Shown piece by piece: positions 55,202-64,000 of a stretch of 64,000 nt of DNA. Position 1 is the stretch's first letter; the number at the start of each line of letters is the position of its first letter. The position numbers and the translations under genes were made by a program. Below the pieces are notes generated by a model. That model made no database searches, was not told the origin of the DNA, and was given only the letters and a program-made list of their open reading frames with translations. The stretch spans positions 186,001 to 250,000 of the forward strand of contig NZ_AUAS01000003.1 in assembly GCF_000428845.1 (NCBI RefSeq), written 5' to 3'. Source of the DNA: Dyadobacter alkalitolerans DSM 23607. Its GTDB lineage: Bacteria; Bacteroidota; Bacteroidia; Cytophagales; Spirosomataceae.

Positions 55202-55276
55202 AGAAACCAGAAAGAAAGTAACCGCTGACAACATTTTCGCGTTGATTTCGTAGATAGTAACTGAATAACTGACTCA

Positions 55277-55651
55277 ATGAACAATTCATATTTCCCTTCG
55301 GATTACCTGCCGATATTGGTACAATTCATCCTCGCTGCCGGCTTCATTGGTGGCACAATGATTGTAACGCATTTAATAGGCCCAAGCAGGAAGAGCAAGT
55401 TAAAAGACGATCCGTTTGAATGTGGTATCGAATCCGTGGGCGATGCGCGCACGCCGATATCCGTAAAATATTTTCTTGTTGCCATCCTATTCGTCCTTTT
55501 TGATGTTGAGGTGATATTTATGTATCCCTGGGCAGTAAATTTTAAGGGTTTAGGAATGTTTGGGTTTGTAGAAATGTTATTATTCATGGCATTGCTGCTT
55601 TCTGGATTCTATTATGTGATCCGCAAAGGAGTTTTGAACTGGGAAGAGTAA
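55277..55651 (+). CDS. nuoA: NADH-quinone oxidoreductase subunit A
   Basis: A 124-aa membrane subunit with three helices. DPFECGIESVGDARTPISVKYF is the conserved loop and FDVEVIFMYPWA carries the acidic residues of helix 2. It is the first gene of the complex I operon, 27 bases before nuoB. Confidence 0.95.
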   Translation: MNNSYFPSDYLPILVQFILAAGFIGGTMIVTHLIGPSRKSKLKDDPFECGIESVGDARTPISVKYFLVAILFVLFDVEVIFMYPWAVNFKGLGMFGFVEMLLFMALLLSGFYYVIRKGVLNWEE

Positions 55652-55677
55652 TCAACAAACTTGAACAACTGGAAATT

Positions 55678-56220
55678 ATGAAAGAAGTAACGATTGTGGA
55701 GGCTCCGCAAGGACATAGCGGATCTGGTTTTTTTGCAACTTCATTTGATGAAGCTATCGGTTTGGCAAGAAGTTATTCCCTCTGGCCACTTCCTTTTGCA
55801 ACTTCTTGCTGTGGAATCGAATTCATGGCAACGATGGGTGCACATTACGATATATCCCGGTTTGGATCGGAAAGACCTAGTTTTTCACCCCGTCAGGCCG
55901 ATTTGCTGATGGTAATGGGAACGATCGCCAAGAAAATGGCACCCGTTGTAAAGCAGGTCTATTTGCAAATGTCTGAACCCCGGTGGGTAATGGCAGTTGG
56001 CGCGTGTGCTACAAGCGGCGGGATCTTCGATACTTACAGCGTTTTGCAGGGAATTGACAGGATCATTCCCGTTGACGTGTATGTTCCCGGCTGCCCGCCC
56101 CGTCCTGAGCAGATCATTGACGGCTTGATGCACATTCAGCATCTGGCACAAAATGAAAAGCTTCGTCGCAGAAATACCGACGAGTATTCTGAATTATTAG
56201 CATCATATAATATTCAATAA
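55678..56220 (+). CDS. nuoB: NADH-quinone oxidoreductase subunit B
   Basis: A 180-aa peripheral subunit that holds the N2 [4Fe-4S] cluster next to the quinone site. The ligating cysteines are in ATSCCGIEFM, VGACATSGGIF and YVPGCPPRPEQ. Length is typical. It lies in the nuo operon, six bases before nuoC. Confidence 0.97.
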   Translation: MKEVTIVEAPQGHSGSGFFATSFDEAIGLARSYSLWPLPFATSCCGIEFMATMGAHYDISRFGSERPSFSPRQADLLMVMGTIAKKMAPVVKQVYLQMSEPRWVMAVGACATSGGIFDTYSVLQGIDRIIPVDVYVPGCPPRPEQIIDGLMHIQHLAQNEKLRRRNTDEYSELLASYNIQ

Positions 56221-56226
56221 TCCCCT

Positions 56227-56727
56227 ATGCTAAGTAACCAGGAGGTAGCCGAAGCGCTTTTAGAAAAATTTGGTGATCAGGTTTTTGACTTTGAAGAGCC
56301 TTACGGATTGCTGACGCTTTCAACCTCTCGTGAGGAAATTATCCCGCTTTTAGAATTTTTGCACAAACATAAAACCTACCAGTTTATTTTTTTAACCGAT
56401 ATTACTGGCATTCACTATCCTGACAGTGTTGGACAGGAGTTTATGGTTGTGTATCATATGCACAGCTTCGTGCACAACTTCCGTGTTCGCATCAAGGTTA
56501 GCCTTGCCGAAGCCGACATTCACATTCCTACGGCAACCGGCTTATTTGCTTCTGCCAACTGGATGGAGCGGGAAACCTATGATTTCTTTGGGATCATGTT
56601 CGACGGACACCCCAATTTAAAGCGCATTCTGAACATTGAGGAGATGGATTACTTCCCTATGAGACGGGAGTTTCCGATGGAAGACGCAACGCGCGAAGAC
56701 AAAACAGATGCCCTTTTTGGCCGATGA
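56227..56727 (+). CDS. nuoC: NADH-quinone oxidoreductase subunit C
   Basis: A 166-aa peripheral subunit with the family block SANWMERETYDFFGIMFDGHPNLKRIL and the C-terminal FPMRREFPMED. It forms part of the membrane-facing hydrophilic arm. It is separate from nuoD here, not fused as in E. coli NuoCD. It overlaps nothing and precedes nuoD by 18 bases. Confidence 0.95.
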   Translation: MLSNQEVAEALLEKFGDQVFDFEEPYGLLTLSTSREEIIPLLEFLHKHKTYQFIFLTDITGIHYPDSVGQEFMVVYHMHSFVHNFRVRIKVSLAEADIHIPTATGLFASANWMERETYDFFGIMFDGHPNLKRILNIEEMDYFPMRREFPMEDATREDKTDALFGR

Positions 56728-56745
56728 CCCTATACTGAGTAAGAT

Positions 56746-57972
56746 ATGGCAGATATTGAATTATTACCACATAATGTTCCCGCAAACGCCGATCTACCCG
56801 AGCTGGTTGAAGAACTGACCACGCTTAACCTCGGTCCTACTCACCCTGCAACACATGGTATTTTCCAAAATATCCTGAAAATGGATGGGGAAAAGATCGT
56901 TTCCGGTGAACAAACCATTGGATATATACACCGTGCATTTGAGAAAATAGCTGAAAGAAGGCCATTTTACCAAATCACAACCCTTACCGACCGCATGAAT
57001 TATTGCTCCTCCCCGATCAACAATCTGGGATGGCATATGACCGTTGAAAAGTTGTTGAGCGTAGAAGTGCCGAAAAGAGCCCAGTACATCCGGGTGATCA
57101 TGATGGAGCTTGCACGGATTACGGACCACCTGATCTGCAATAGTATTTTGGGTGTGGATACGGGCGCTTTTACCGGTTTCCTGTACGTAATGCAGAAGCG
57201 TGAGGAAGTTTACGAAATCTACGAAGAAGTTTGTGGCGCGCGTCTTACGACCAATATGGGCCGTGTAGGCGGAATGGAAAGAGATCTTTCTACCACAGCG
57301 ATCCGTAAGATCCACGAGTTTATCAAATCATTCCCGCCTGTTCTGAAAGAGTTTGAAAAATTGCTCAACCGTAACAGGATTTTTATGGACAGGACCATTA
57401 ATGTAGGTGGTATCTCCCTGGAACGGGCATTATCTTATGGTTTTACAGGCCCTAATCTTCGTGCAGCCGGTCTGGATTATGATGTAAGGGTGATGAATCC
57501 TTATTCTTCTTATCAGGATTTTGAGTTTGATATTCCTGTTGGCCAGCATGGTGATACTTATGACCGCTATATGGTCCGGAATGAGGAAATGTGGCAGAGT
57601 CTTAAAATCATAGAGCAAGCCATTAATAACCTTCCCGAAGGCCCTTATTATGCGGATGCGCCTGAATATTATCTGCCTCCCAAAAATGAGGTTTACAGGA
57701 GCATGGAAGCCCTTATTTATCATTTTAAAATTGTAATGGGAGAAATTGACGCTCCTATCGGCGAGGTTTACCATGCAGTGGAAGGCGGTAATGGCGAATT
57801 AGGTTTTTACCTGATCAGCGATGGCGGCCGGACTCCTTACAGACTGCATTTCCGTAGACCAAGCTTTATTTATTACCAGGCATATCCCGAAATGTGCAAA
57901 GGAAGCACGCTTTCTGACGCAATCCTGACCATGAGTAGCCTGAACGTAATTGCAGGTGAGCTGGACGCCTAA
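56746..57972 (+). CDS. nuoD: NADH-quinone oxidoreductase subunit D
   Basis: A 408-aa subunit of the quinone-binding region. LGPTHPATHG near the N-terminus and GEVYHAVEGGNGELGFYLISDGG are family hallmarks. Together with NuoB it shapes the quinone site. Length is typical of stand-alone NuoD. nuoE begins 13 bases after its stop. Confidence 0.97.
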   Translation: MADIELLPHNVPANADLPELVEELTTLNLGPTHPATHGIFQNILKMDGEKIVSGEQTIGYIHRAFEKIAERRPFYQITTLTDRMNYCSSPINNLGWHMTVEKLLSVEVPKRAQYIRVIMMELARITDHLICNSILGVDTGAFTGFLYVMQKREEVYEIYEEVCGARLTTNMGRVGGMERDLSTTAIRKIHEFIKSFPPVLKEFEKLLNRNRIFMDRTINVGGISLERALSYGFTGPNLRAAGLDYDVRVMNPYSSYQDFEFDIPVGQHGDTYDRYMVRNEEMWQSLKIIEQAINNLPEGPYYADAPEYYLPPKNEVYRSMEALIYHFKIVMGEIDAPIGEVYHAVEGGNGELGFYLISDGGRTPYRLHFRRPSFIYYQAYPEMCKGSTLSDAILTMSSLNVIAGELDA

Positions 57973-57985
57973 AAATATTCAAGAA

Positions 57986-58483
57986 ATGACTGAATCATTA
58001 AATCCGGTTGCATTTACACCGGAAAGACAGGAAAAAGTAAAAGAGATCATAGCACGTTATCCTGAGGGCCGTCAAAAATCGGCTCTTTTGCCGGTTTTAC
58101 ACGTAGCGCAGGAACAATGGGGTTGGTTGAGCAGCGAAGTAATGGATCATGTGGCCAGCTTATTAAGCCTGGAACCCGTTGAAGTCTATGAAGTTGCGAC
58201 TTTTTACACCATGTATCACCTGGATCCTGTCGGGAAACATGTCATCGAATATTGCCGCACAGGTCCTTGCTGCTTAATGGGCGGTGAAGACGTATATGGA
58301 CATTTGAAACAAAAACTGGGCATCGAGGCCGGACAAACAACTGCGGACGGGCTTTTCACCTTGAAAGAAGTGGAATGTCTTGCAGCATGCGGCTGGGGAC
58401 CTGTTTTTCAGATTCGTGAGAAATATTACATGAATTTGACAAATGAAAAAGTGGACGGAATTATTGAAGAGTTGAGTAAATAG
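57986..58483 (+). CDS. nuoE: NADH-quinone oxidoreductase subunit E
   Basis: A 165-aa thioredoxin-fold subunit with the N1a [2Fe-2S] site: cysteines in EYCRTGPCCLMGG and ECLAACGWGP. The start at 57986 is preferred over an upstream ATG at 57950 that overlaps nuoD. It partners with NuoF in the NADH-oxidising tip. Confidence 0.95.
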   Translation: MTESLNPVAFTPERQEKVKEIIARYPEGRQKSALLPVLHVAQEQWGWLSSEVMDHVASLLSLEPVEVYEVATFYTMYHLDPVGKHVIEYCRTGPCCLMGGEDVYGHLKQKLGIEAGQTTADGLFTLKEVECLAACGWGPVFQIREKYYMNLTNEKVDGIIEELSK

Positions 58484-58506
58484 CGTAAGCTGAAATTGAT
58501 CCTCAA

Positions 58507-59847
58507 ATGGCTATAAAGATCTTAACGGAACATATTAATACACCGGGCATCGAAACTTTCGACGTTTATCGTCAAAAGGGAGGATATACGGCCGTTGAAA
58601 AAGCAATAAAATCCATGACTCCGGAAGAAGTTGTGGAAGAAGCGAAAAAATCGGGTGTGCGTGGAAGAGGCGGTGCAGGATTTCCGATGGGCATGAAATG
58701 GGGCTTTTTGGCTAAACCGGAAGGCGTTCCGCGTTATCTGGTGTGTAATGCGGATGAATCCGAGCCTGGAACATTCAAAGATCACCATTTGATGAAATGC
58801 ATTCCGCATTTGCTGATTGAAGGAATGATCATATCCAGTTTTGCATTGGGTGCCAACAAATCGTTTATATACGTGCGTGGCGAGCTGATGTATGTGATCA
58901 GGCTTTTGGAAAAAGCCATAGAAGAGGCAAAAGCTCAGGGTTTTCTAGGAAAAAATATATTAGGAAGCGGTTACGATCTGGAACTGATCGTTCAGCCGGG
59001 CGGGGGCGCTTACATTTGCGGTGAGGAAACTGCACTTTTGGAATCGCTGGAAGGAAAAAGAGGAAACCCAAGAAACAAGCCGCCATTCCCAGCGGTAAAA
59101 GGTTTATATCAAAGCCCGACTGTGGTGAACAATGTGGAGTCTATCTCCAATATGCCATGGATCATTAACAATGGTGGTGATGCTTATGCAGCCATCGGCG
59201 TAGGCCGTAGCACGGGAACGAAGCTGATTTCTGCTTCGGGACATATTAATAAGCCCGGGGTTTACGAAATCGAATTGGGTGTAAGCGTTGAAGAATTCCT
59301 GAATTCCGACGAATACTGCGGTGGTGTCAGAAAAGGACATCATTTGAAAGCACTAGTTGCCGGAGGTTCGTCTGTCCCCATTCTGCCTGCTCATCTGATC
59401 ATGAAAACGGCCAATGGCGAAGATCGCCTGATGAGCTATGAATCATTGTCGGATGGTGGATTTGCGACTGGAACGATGTTAGGTTCAGGTGGTTTTATAG
59501 TGTTTGATGAAACAGCTTGTATCGTTCGCAACACCTGGAATTTCTCCCGTTTTTATCACCACGAATCCTGCGGACAATGCAGCCCGTGCCGCGAAGGAAC
59601 TGGCTGGATGGAAAAAGTGCTTCACCGCATTGAGCATGGCCACGGAAGTATGCATGACATTGATTTGTTGGTTGATATATCTAAAAAAATAGAAGGTAAC
59701 ACCATTTGTCCATTGGGAGACGCTGCTGCCTGGCCGGTTGCCAGCGCGATCCGGCATTTCAGGGATGAGTTCATGTGGCACATTACCCATCCACACGAAG
59801 CATCGCAGCCCGGCGCAGTTTATCAGGGCGAAATGGCATTAGTATAA
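58507..59847 (+). CDS. nuoF: NADH-quinone oxidoreductase subunit F
   Basis: A 446-aa subunit that binds FMN and NADH and the N3 [4Fe-4S] cluster. GRGGAGFPMGMKWGF is the NADH/FMN site, GEETALLESLEGKRGNPR is the FMN-binding segment, and SCGQCSPCREGTGW plus CPLGDAAAWP bind N3. Its TAA overlaps the ATG of the next gene by one base (TAATG), although that gene is not a complex I gene. Confidence 0.97.
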   Translation: MAIKILTEHINTPGIETFDVYRQKGGYTAVEKAIKSMTPEEVVEEAKKSGVRGRGGAGFPMGMKWGFLAKPEGVPRYLVCNADESEPGTFKDHHLMKCIPHLLIEGMIISSFALGANKSFIYVRGELMYVIRLLEKAIEEAKAQGFLGKNILGSGYDLELIVQPGGGAYICGEETALLESLEGKRGNPRNKPPFPAVKGLYQSPTVVNNVESISNMPWIINNGGDAYAAIGVGRSTGTKLISASGHINKPGVYEIELGVSVEEFLNSDEYCGGVRKGHHLKALVAGGSSVPILPAHLIMKTANGEDRLMSYESLSDGGFATGTMLGSGGFIVFDETACIVRNTWNFSRFYHHESCGQCSPCREGTGWMEKVLHRIEHGHGSMHDIDLLVDISKKIEGNTICPLGDAAAWPVASAIRHFRDEFMWHITHPHEASQPGAVYQGEMALV

Positions 59848-61364
59848 TGGAAATCAATAAATCGCTGATTTGGGTCCGGGATAAATCCTTTATGATCGCT
59901 TTGATCTTCGGACTCATCAGCGCATTGATATTATTGATAATCAAATTCCAGGCATCCATCAGCTATCACCCCGATATTTCAGGAAGCGAGGGCAGCACGA
60001 TTGTCCCTATCCAGCTTCTCGTATCGGGCAACCCGATTTACCTGGATCCGGAAGATGCACCATTCAGGTTATCCCAATACGCACCGATTTACTCGACCAT
60101 CGTCGCCACCTTTTGTAAGGTCGTGGGTTGGTCAGCGCTTGAAGTGCATAAGATTTACCTTGCAAGCCGGTTATGGTCAAATATTTTCGTTTTGGCTACG
60201 GTTGGACTGGCTGGCCTATTTCTGAACCGGGTTACCAAGAAGCCCTTCATTGCCATCATTGCAGCCTTATATATTTTTCACGTCCTGAGCTTTTGGCTTT
60301 TAACCACTTCACGACCTGATAGTTTACTGATCCTGCTAACCACTGTCTTTATATTTTTCTGCTACAATGCATTGAAGGAAGGTGGCAACCAGTTTTGGTT
60401 CTACGCCGCCATTTTCATTGCGGTAACAGCCTTTTTTGTAAAACAAAGCGGAGCAATCCTGGCTATTTCAGCCGGGGTTTATTGGATATTAAAGCGTGAG
60501 TGGAAAACGCTGGTGAGCCTGACTGCGTTTGGTATTTTGATAATGGGCTTTTACCTCGCGATCCTCCCTATTAATACAATTGAGCTGTTTTTTACCAATA
60601 TTATCGGAGGTGTTGCCAATTCAGCAAGCTGGGAATGGTTTTACGACTGGACGTTTCAACACTGGCTTTTGCAATTTGCACCCTTGATCATTGCTAACGT
60701 TATTGTAAGCGGTTATATCGTTTATCACAAGTATTCCAATTTCCTTTTGTTTCTGACACTTTGCTGCTTTTTGTCTTTTATTTTCTCGACTTCAACAGCA
60801 TTCAAAATTGGTGCAGGCGTTGGCTATTATCAGGATTATCTTTTGCTGGCAGTAATCCAGGTTACACTTTTTATTACGCATCCCGCGAATGCATATCGTT
60901 TTGATCAGAGTCTTTTGAAAATGGGAGCGTCGTTCTATATGGTGCTCGCGTTTTTGCATTGTACACTGTTTGTTTTTATGAAATACAAATCGGTAATCCA
61001 TTCGAACTTTGAGCGCCATTATATAGATGAGCGTAATGTCTCGGAATATTTATATAAAGAGAAAAATTTGAAACCGAAGGAGTGGGTTTATATTTGCGGC
61101 GGGAATCAAATGGAAGGTTATTTCCTGAATCATTTTTTAGTCAATAATGCGTTAATCCCTTTTCCAGACCTTGTTTATCTGGCAGATCTGAACGGAACCT
61201 TTCGCTTTGACAAATTTAAGAGCATGGTTAGGAGAAAGGATATTAAATATGTAATTTCATTGAAAGGGATTGTGCCTGTTAACATTCTCAATGTTGATTT
61301 TACAAACACTTTAAAATATAGCTCAACCGTGGGCCCGTACGATATTTACGAGGCCGACAAATAG
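59847..61364 (+). CDS. GT-C type membrane glycosyltransferase inside the nuo operon
   Basis: A 505-aa membrane protein with about ten helices. The first extracytoplasmic loop contains ASISYHPDISGSEGST and GNPIYLDPED with acidic residues expected of lipid-sugar-dependent GT-C enzymes (ArnT/RgtA/DPM type, GT39/GT83-like), and TSRPDSLLILLTT matches the common second loop of such proteins. The C-terminal ~100 residues are soluble (KEWVYICGGNQMEGYF). The start at 59847 overlaps the nuoF stop as TAATG; an upstream ATG at 59775 would overlap nuoF by 72 bases. nuoG follows 21 bases later. It has no known part in complex I. Confidence 0.82.
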   Translation: MEINKSLIWVRDKSFMIALIFGLISALILLIIKFQASISYHPDISGSEGSTIVPIQLLVSGNPIYLDPEDAPFRLSQYAPIYSTIVATFCKVVGWSALEVHKIYLASRLWSNIFVLATVGLAGLFLNRVTKKPFIAIIAALYIFHVLSFWLLTTSRPDSLLILLTTVFIFFCYNALKEGGNQFWFYAAIFIAVTAFFVKQSGAILAISAGVYWILKREWKTLVSLTAFGILIMGFYLAILPINTIELFFTNIIGGVANSASWEWFYDWTFQHWLLQFAPLIIANVIVSGYIVYHKYSNFLLFLTLCCFLSFIFSTSTAFKIGAGVGYYQDYLLLAVIQVTLFITHPANAYRFDQSLLKMGASFYMVLAFLHCTLFVFMKYKSVIHSNFERHYIDERNVSEYLYKEKNLKPKEWVYICGGNQMEGYFLNHFLVNNALIPFPDLVYLADLNGTFRFDKFKSMVRRKDIKYVISLKGIVPVNILNVDFTNTLKYSSTVGPYDIYEADK

Positions 61365-61385
61365 CATAATGATATAATTTTTGGC

Positions 61386-62501
61386 ATGGAAGAGACCAAA
61401 CCTCAGTTAGTAAAAATTACATTCGACGGCATTGAAGTCGAGGTGGAACCGGGAACAACGATCATGCAGGCTGCGCGTAAGATTGCGGAAGCGGACGAAA
61501 GTCAGGCGGCGCTTGTGCCTCCTGCAATGTGTTTCTATAAGCCTTTGACTGCCTCCGGAGGAAAGTGCCGGGCGTGCCTTGTGCGCGTAGCGCAAGGTTC
61601 AGCGAAAGATCCAAGGCCAATGCCTAAGCTGGTTCCGTCTTGCATTACACAAGTTCAGGAAGGAATGGTTGTTGAAAACACAACAAATCCGGCCGTACTT
61701 GACACGCGAAAAAGCATTGTTGAATTCCTGCTCATCAACCACCCCCTCGACTGCCCTATTTGCGATCAGGCGGGAGAATGTCATTTGCAGGATTTTGCCT
61801 TTGAGCACGGTTCTGTAAAGACGCGTTACGAGGAAGACAGGCGGACTTTTGATAAAATCGACATTGGTCCGTATGTGCAGCTCCATATGACGCGCTGCAT
61901 TCTTTGCTATCGCTGTGTTTACACGGCTGACCAGATCACAAACAAGCGTGTACACGGTGTAATGAACCGCGGAGATGCTTCTGAAATAAGCACTTACATT
62001 GAAAAAGCGATCGATAATGATTTCTCCGGAAATGTGATTGACGTTTGCCCCGTAGGCGCTTTGACAGACAAAACATTCCGTTTTAAAAACCGCGTTTGGT
62101 TTACCAAACCTGAGGATGCGCATCGCGATTGCGACAAATGCTGCGGTAAAACGACGGTTTGGTACAGAGGCGACGAAATTATCAGGGTTACCGCCCGTAA
62201 AAATACCTGGGGAGAAGTCAATGACTTTATCTGTAACACCTGCCGTTTTGAAAAGAAAAAAACCAGCGACTGGGTGCTTGAAGGTCCTACCAAAGTAAAA
62301 CGCAGTTCTGTTATTTCAGCCAACAAATACCGCGCTGATCTTGTGAAGAAACCTGATTTTGCTATAAAACTGGCGGATAGCTCTTACAAAAAAATTGACG
62401 ATACACGTCCTTTCGTTACGGATGAAGAAACGATCCGTCACCAAAGCATCGAAAACAACGACAAAGCAAATCACCGCTCATTATTGGCAAAAAATAACTA
62501 G
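61386..62501 (+). CDS. nuoG: NADH-quinone oxidoreductase subunit G, short form
   Basis: A 371-aa NuoG. The N-terminal [2Fe-2S] ferredoxin part has AMCFYKPLTASGGKCRACLV, then NHPLDCPICDQAGECHLQDF (the N5 His/Cys site) and the two cluster-binding segments MTRCILCYRCV and VIDVCPVGALTDK. A last module, DCDKCCGKTTVWYRGDEI, is the first part of the molybdopterin-type domain. The large C-terminal molybdopterin-fold domain seen in the ~900-aa E. coli NuoG is missing. Comparable short NuoG proteins occur in Cytophagales. The gene comes after the inserted glycosyltransferase. Confidence 0.93.
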   Translation: MEETKPQLVKITFDGIEVEVEPGTTIMQAARKIAEADESQAALVPPAMCFYKPLTASGGKCRACLVRVAQGSAKDPRPMPKLVPSCITQVQEGMVVENTTNPAVLDTRKSIVEFLLINHPLDCPICDQAGECHLQDFAFEHGSVKTRYEEDRRTFDKIDIGPYVQLHMTRCILCYRCVYTADQITNKRVHGVMNRGDASEISTYIEKAIDNDFSGNVIDVCPVGALTDKTFRFKNRVWFTKPEDAHRDCDKCCGKTTVWYRGDEIIRVTARKNTWGEVNDFICNTCRFEKKKTSDWVLEGPTKVKRSSVISANKYRADLVKKPDFAIKLADSSYKKIDDTRPFVTDEETIRHQSIENNDKANHRSLLAKNN

Positions 62502-62543
62502 TTCAACGGCCTGACAGCCTGTTTTTAACCTTGTTTACAAAAA

Positions 62544-63623
62544 ATGGATTTAACGGAGTTTCTCATTAAAACCGCAACAATATTCGTTGTTTTTGTTCTT
62601 ACCCTGGTCATTGCCATGTATTCAACCTGGGGCGAACGCAAAGTTGCCGGCTTTATCCAGGACAGGATGGGCCCGAACCGTGCAGGACCGGGTGGCTTGT
62701 TGCAGCCGCTTGCTGATGCGGGTAAGATGTTTTTCAAAGAAGATTTTATCCCTGCACTGGCCAACAAATGGCTTTTTATCGCTGGGCCAAGCCTTGCTAT
62801 GCTTACGGCCTTGCTTGCCAGTGCTGTGATTCCTTTTGGAAGTACTTTCCGGATCAATGGTCATGAAGTTGCCCTGCAGGGAGTGGAATCTAACATTGGG
62901 ATCCTTTACGTTTTCGGTGTTGTAGCATTGGGCGTTTACGGCATTATGGTCGGTGGCTGGGCTTCCAACAATAAGTTTTCGCTGCTGGGCGCCATTCGTG
63001 CGGCTTCGCAGAACATTAGTTATGAAGTGGCTATGGGCCTTTCGCTGATTGCAATTCTGATGATGAGCAGCTCGCTTTCGTTGGGAGAGATTGTAGCGCA
63101 GCAGCATGGCGGTAACTGGAATATTTTTTACCAGCCCTTGGGCTTTATTATCTTCATCACCTGCTCATTCGCTGAATGTAACCGTGTGCCTTTTGACCTT
63201 CCGGAGTGTGAAACTGAGCTTGTAGGCGGTTATCACACAGAGTATGGAAGTATGAAACTCGGCTTTTATCTCTTTGCCGAATACATTAACATGTTCATTT
63301 CGTCGGCCATTATCTCCGTTCTTTATTTTGGCGGATACAATTATCCTGGAATGGACTGGGTTTATACGCAACTGACGCAAGCATTCGGTTCGGAAACAGG
63401 ACATAACGCTGCTACATTGATCGGAACAGCGGTATTTTTCGGAAAAGCATTGTTCTTCATCTTCTTCTACATGTGGGTGCGCTGGACTATTCCGCGTTTC
63501 CGCTACGATCAGCTGATGAACCTGGGATGGAAGAAATTGATCCCGCTTGCTATTTTTAATATTATTATCACCGGTGCTGCCGTGCTTTTCCTTAAGCCGC
63601 TGGTAACTGCGTGGTTGAATTAA
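62544..63623 (+). CDS. nuoH: NADH-quinone oxidoreductase subunit H
   Basis: A 359-aa membrane subunit with eight or nine helices that anchors the hydrophilic arm and helps form the quinone channel. ERKVAGFIQDRMGPNRAGP and RVPFDLPECETELVGGYHTEY are family hallmarks. It lies 42 bases after nuoG and 15 bases before nuoI. Confidence 0.97.
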   Translation: MDLTEFLIKTATIFVVFVLTLVIAMYSTWGERKVAGFIQDRMGPNRAGPGGLLQPLADAGKMFFKEDFIPALANKWLFIAGPSLAMLTALLASAVIPFGSTFRINGHEVALQGVESNIGILYVFGVVALGVYGIMVGGWASNNKFSLLGAIRAASQNISYEVAMGLSLIAILMMSSSLSLGEIVAQQHGGNWNIFYQPLGFIIFITCSFAECNRVPFDLPECETELVGGYHTEYGSMKLGFYLFAEYINMFISSAIISVLYFGGYNYPGMDWVYTQLTQAFGSETGHNAATLIGTAVFFGKALFFIFFYMWVRWTIPRFRYDQLMNLGWKKLIPLAIFNIIITGAAVLFLKPLVTAWLN

Positions 63624-63638
63624 TAAAAACACATTGCC

Positions 63639-64000
63639 ATGCAACTGACAAATCGCTCTAAGCAAGTAAGCAATAAGGAAATGACGCTGATGGAACGCGC
63701 CTACTTGCCAGCTATTGCAACAGGACTAGCGATCACCATTAAGCACTTTTTTGCGAAAAAAGTAACCATTCAATATCCTGAGGTGAAGCGTTACCTGGGC
63801 CCGGTTTTCCGCGGAAGGCACATTTTGAAAAGGGACGAAGATGGTCGAGAACGCTGCACCGCCTGCGGGTTATGCGCCGTTGCTTGTCCGGCAGAAGCCA
63901 TTCAAATTGTAGCGGCTGAGCGCGAAAAAGGCGAAGAGAAGCTTTATCGAGAGGAGAAATATGCGGCGGTTTACGAAGTGAATATGCTGAGATGCATTTT
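63639..64000 (+). CDS. nuoI: NADH-quinone oxidoreductase subunit I (3' partial)
   Basis: The right edge cuts this gene after about 120 codons. The translation starts MQLTNRSKQVSNKE and carries the first 8Fe-ferredoxin motif CTACGLCAVACPAEAIQIV; a second motif begins near MLRCIF at the edge. NuoI holds the N6a and N6b clusters between NuoG and NuoB. It follows nuoH by 15 bases. Confidence 0.95.
   Translation, partial: MQLTNRSKQVSNKEMTLMERAYLPAIATGLAITIKHFFAKKVTIQYPEVKRYLGPVFRGRHILKRDEDGRERCTACGLCAVACPAEAIQIVAAEREKGEEKLYREEKYAAVYEVNMLRCI

Noticed and set aside
59775-59846. Upstream in-frame ATG extension of the glycosyltransferase
   Set aside because: It would overlap nuoF by 72 bases and add residues before the first helix that do not fit the family; the TAATG overlap is the better start.
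63165-63665. A 166-codon minus-strand frame
   Set aside because: It is the antisense of nuoH and reaches into nuoI; no domain features.
1-64000. tRNA, rRNA, prophage and insertion-sequence genes
   Set aside because: I looked for T-loop GGTTCGA-type motifs, transposase motifs and integrase blocks and saw none; short or degenerate ones could be missed by eye.

Overview
The window reads as a chromosomal segment from a Bacteroidota bacterium of the order Cytophagales, most like Dyadobacter and relatives. I infer this from the gene families present, not from a search. The signs are: type IX secretion (T9SS) C-terminal sorting domains on secreted proteins; promoters with the Bacteroidota -7 box TAnnTTTG and little Shine-Dalgarno use; a FecI-type ECF sigma factor; a DUF6702 protein; an adjacent BtuB-type receptor and BtuG-type lipoprotein under a cobalamin riboswitch; and a short NuoG. 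Both ends cut a gene: an ABC exporter on the left and nuoI on the right. I saw no tRNA, rRNA, CRISPR array, phage or insertion sequence.

Layout. 1-8 kb: ABC exporter, membrane MutS-like ATPase, rseP, a DUF6702 gene and lon, a cluster leaning towards envelope and protein quality control. 8-17.4 kb: hexuronate catabolism, with tagaturonate reductase on the plus strand, then kdgA-kdgK-uxaC-uxuA and an ECF sigma gene on the minus strand, and a divergent LacI-family regulator. 17.4-24 kb: DUF349 protein, ettA, mpl, a LOG-family protein and an OmpA/PD40 outer-membrane protein. 24-36.6 kb: a mixed stretch with cytochrome oxidase subunit III, ispE, M28 peptidase, xylulokinase, a small SSB, a small zinc-ribbon protein, aldo/keto reductase, a GH3-family protein, an HExxH protein, a lipoprotein, prfA, a thioredoxin-fold protein and an EamA transporter. 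36.6-40 kb: cobalamin riboswitch, BtuB-like receptor and BtuG-like surface lipoprotein. 40-47.7 kb: TPR protein, DEAD-box helicase, valS, orphan sensor kinase and a divergent secreted protein. 47.9-55.1 kb: adk, obgE and two paralogous secreted sialate-O-acetylesterase-like proteins. 55.2-64 kb: the nuo operon (nuoA-F, then G, H and I), interrupted between nuoF and nuoG by a GT-C-type membrane glycosyltransferase gene.

How the genes work together. The uronate block would carry galacturonate or glucuronate through UxaC and then UxaB or UxuA to KDG, KDPG, pyruvate and glyceraldehyde-3-phosphate. It holds UxaB without UxaA and UxuA without UxuB, so partners must lie elsewhere. The cobalamin block pairs a TonB-dependent receptor with a surface beta-propeller lipoprotein. 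The two esterases and the secreted protein beside the sensor kinase are likely T9SS cargo.

The points most worth a second look are: the glycosyltransferase start-stop-coupled to nuoF; a nested inverted-repeat element at 34851-35013 whose copies keep a mini-hairpin through compensatory changes; the FecI-type sigma gene joined to a uronate operon; the perfect palindrome upstream of xylB; and the seven-versus-two module expansion between the paired esterases.
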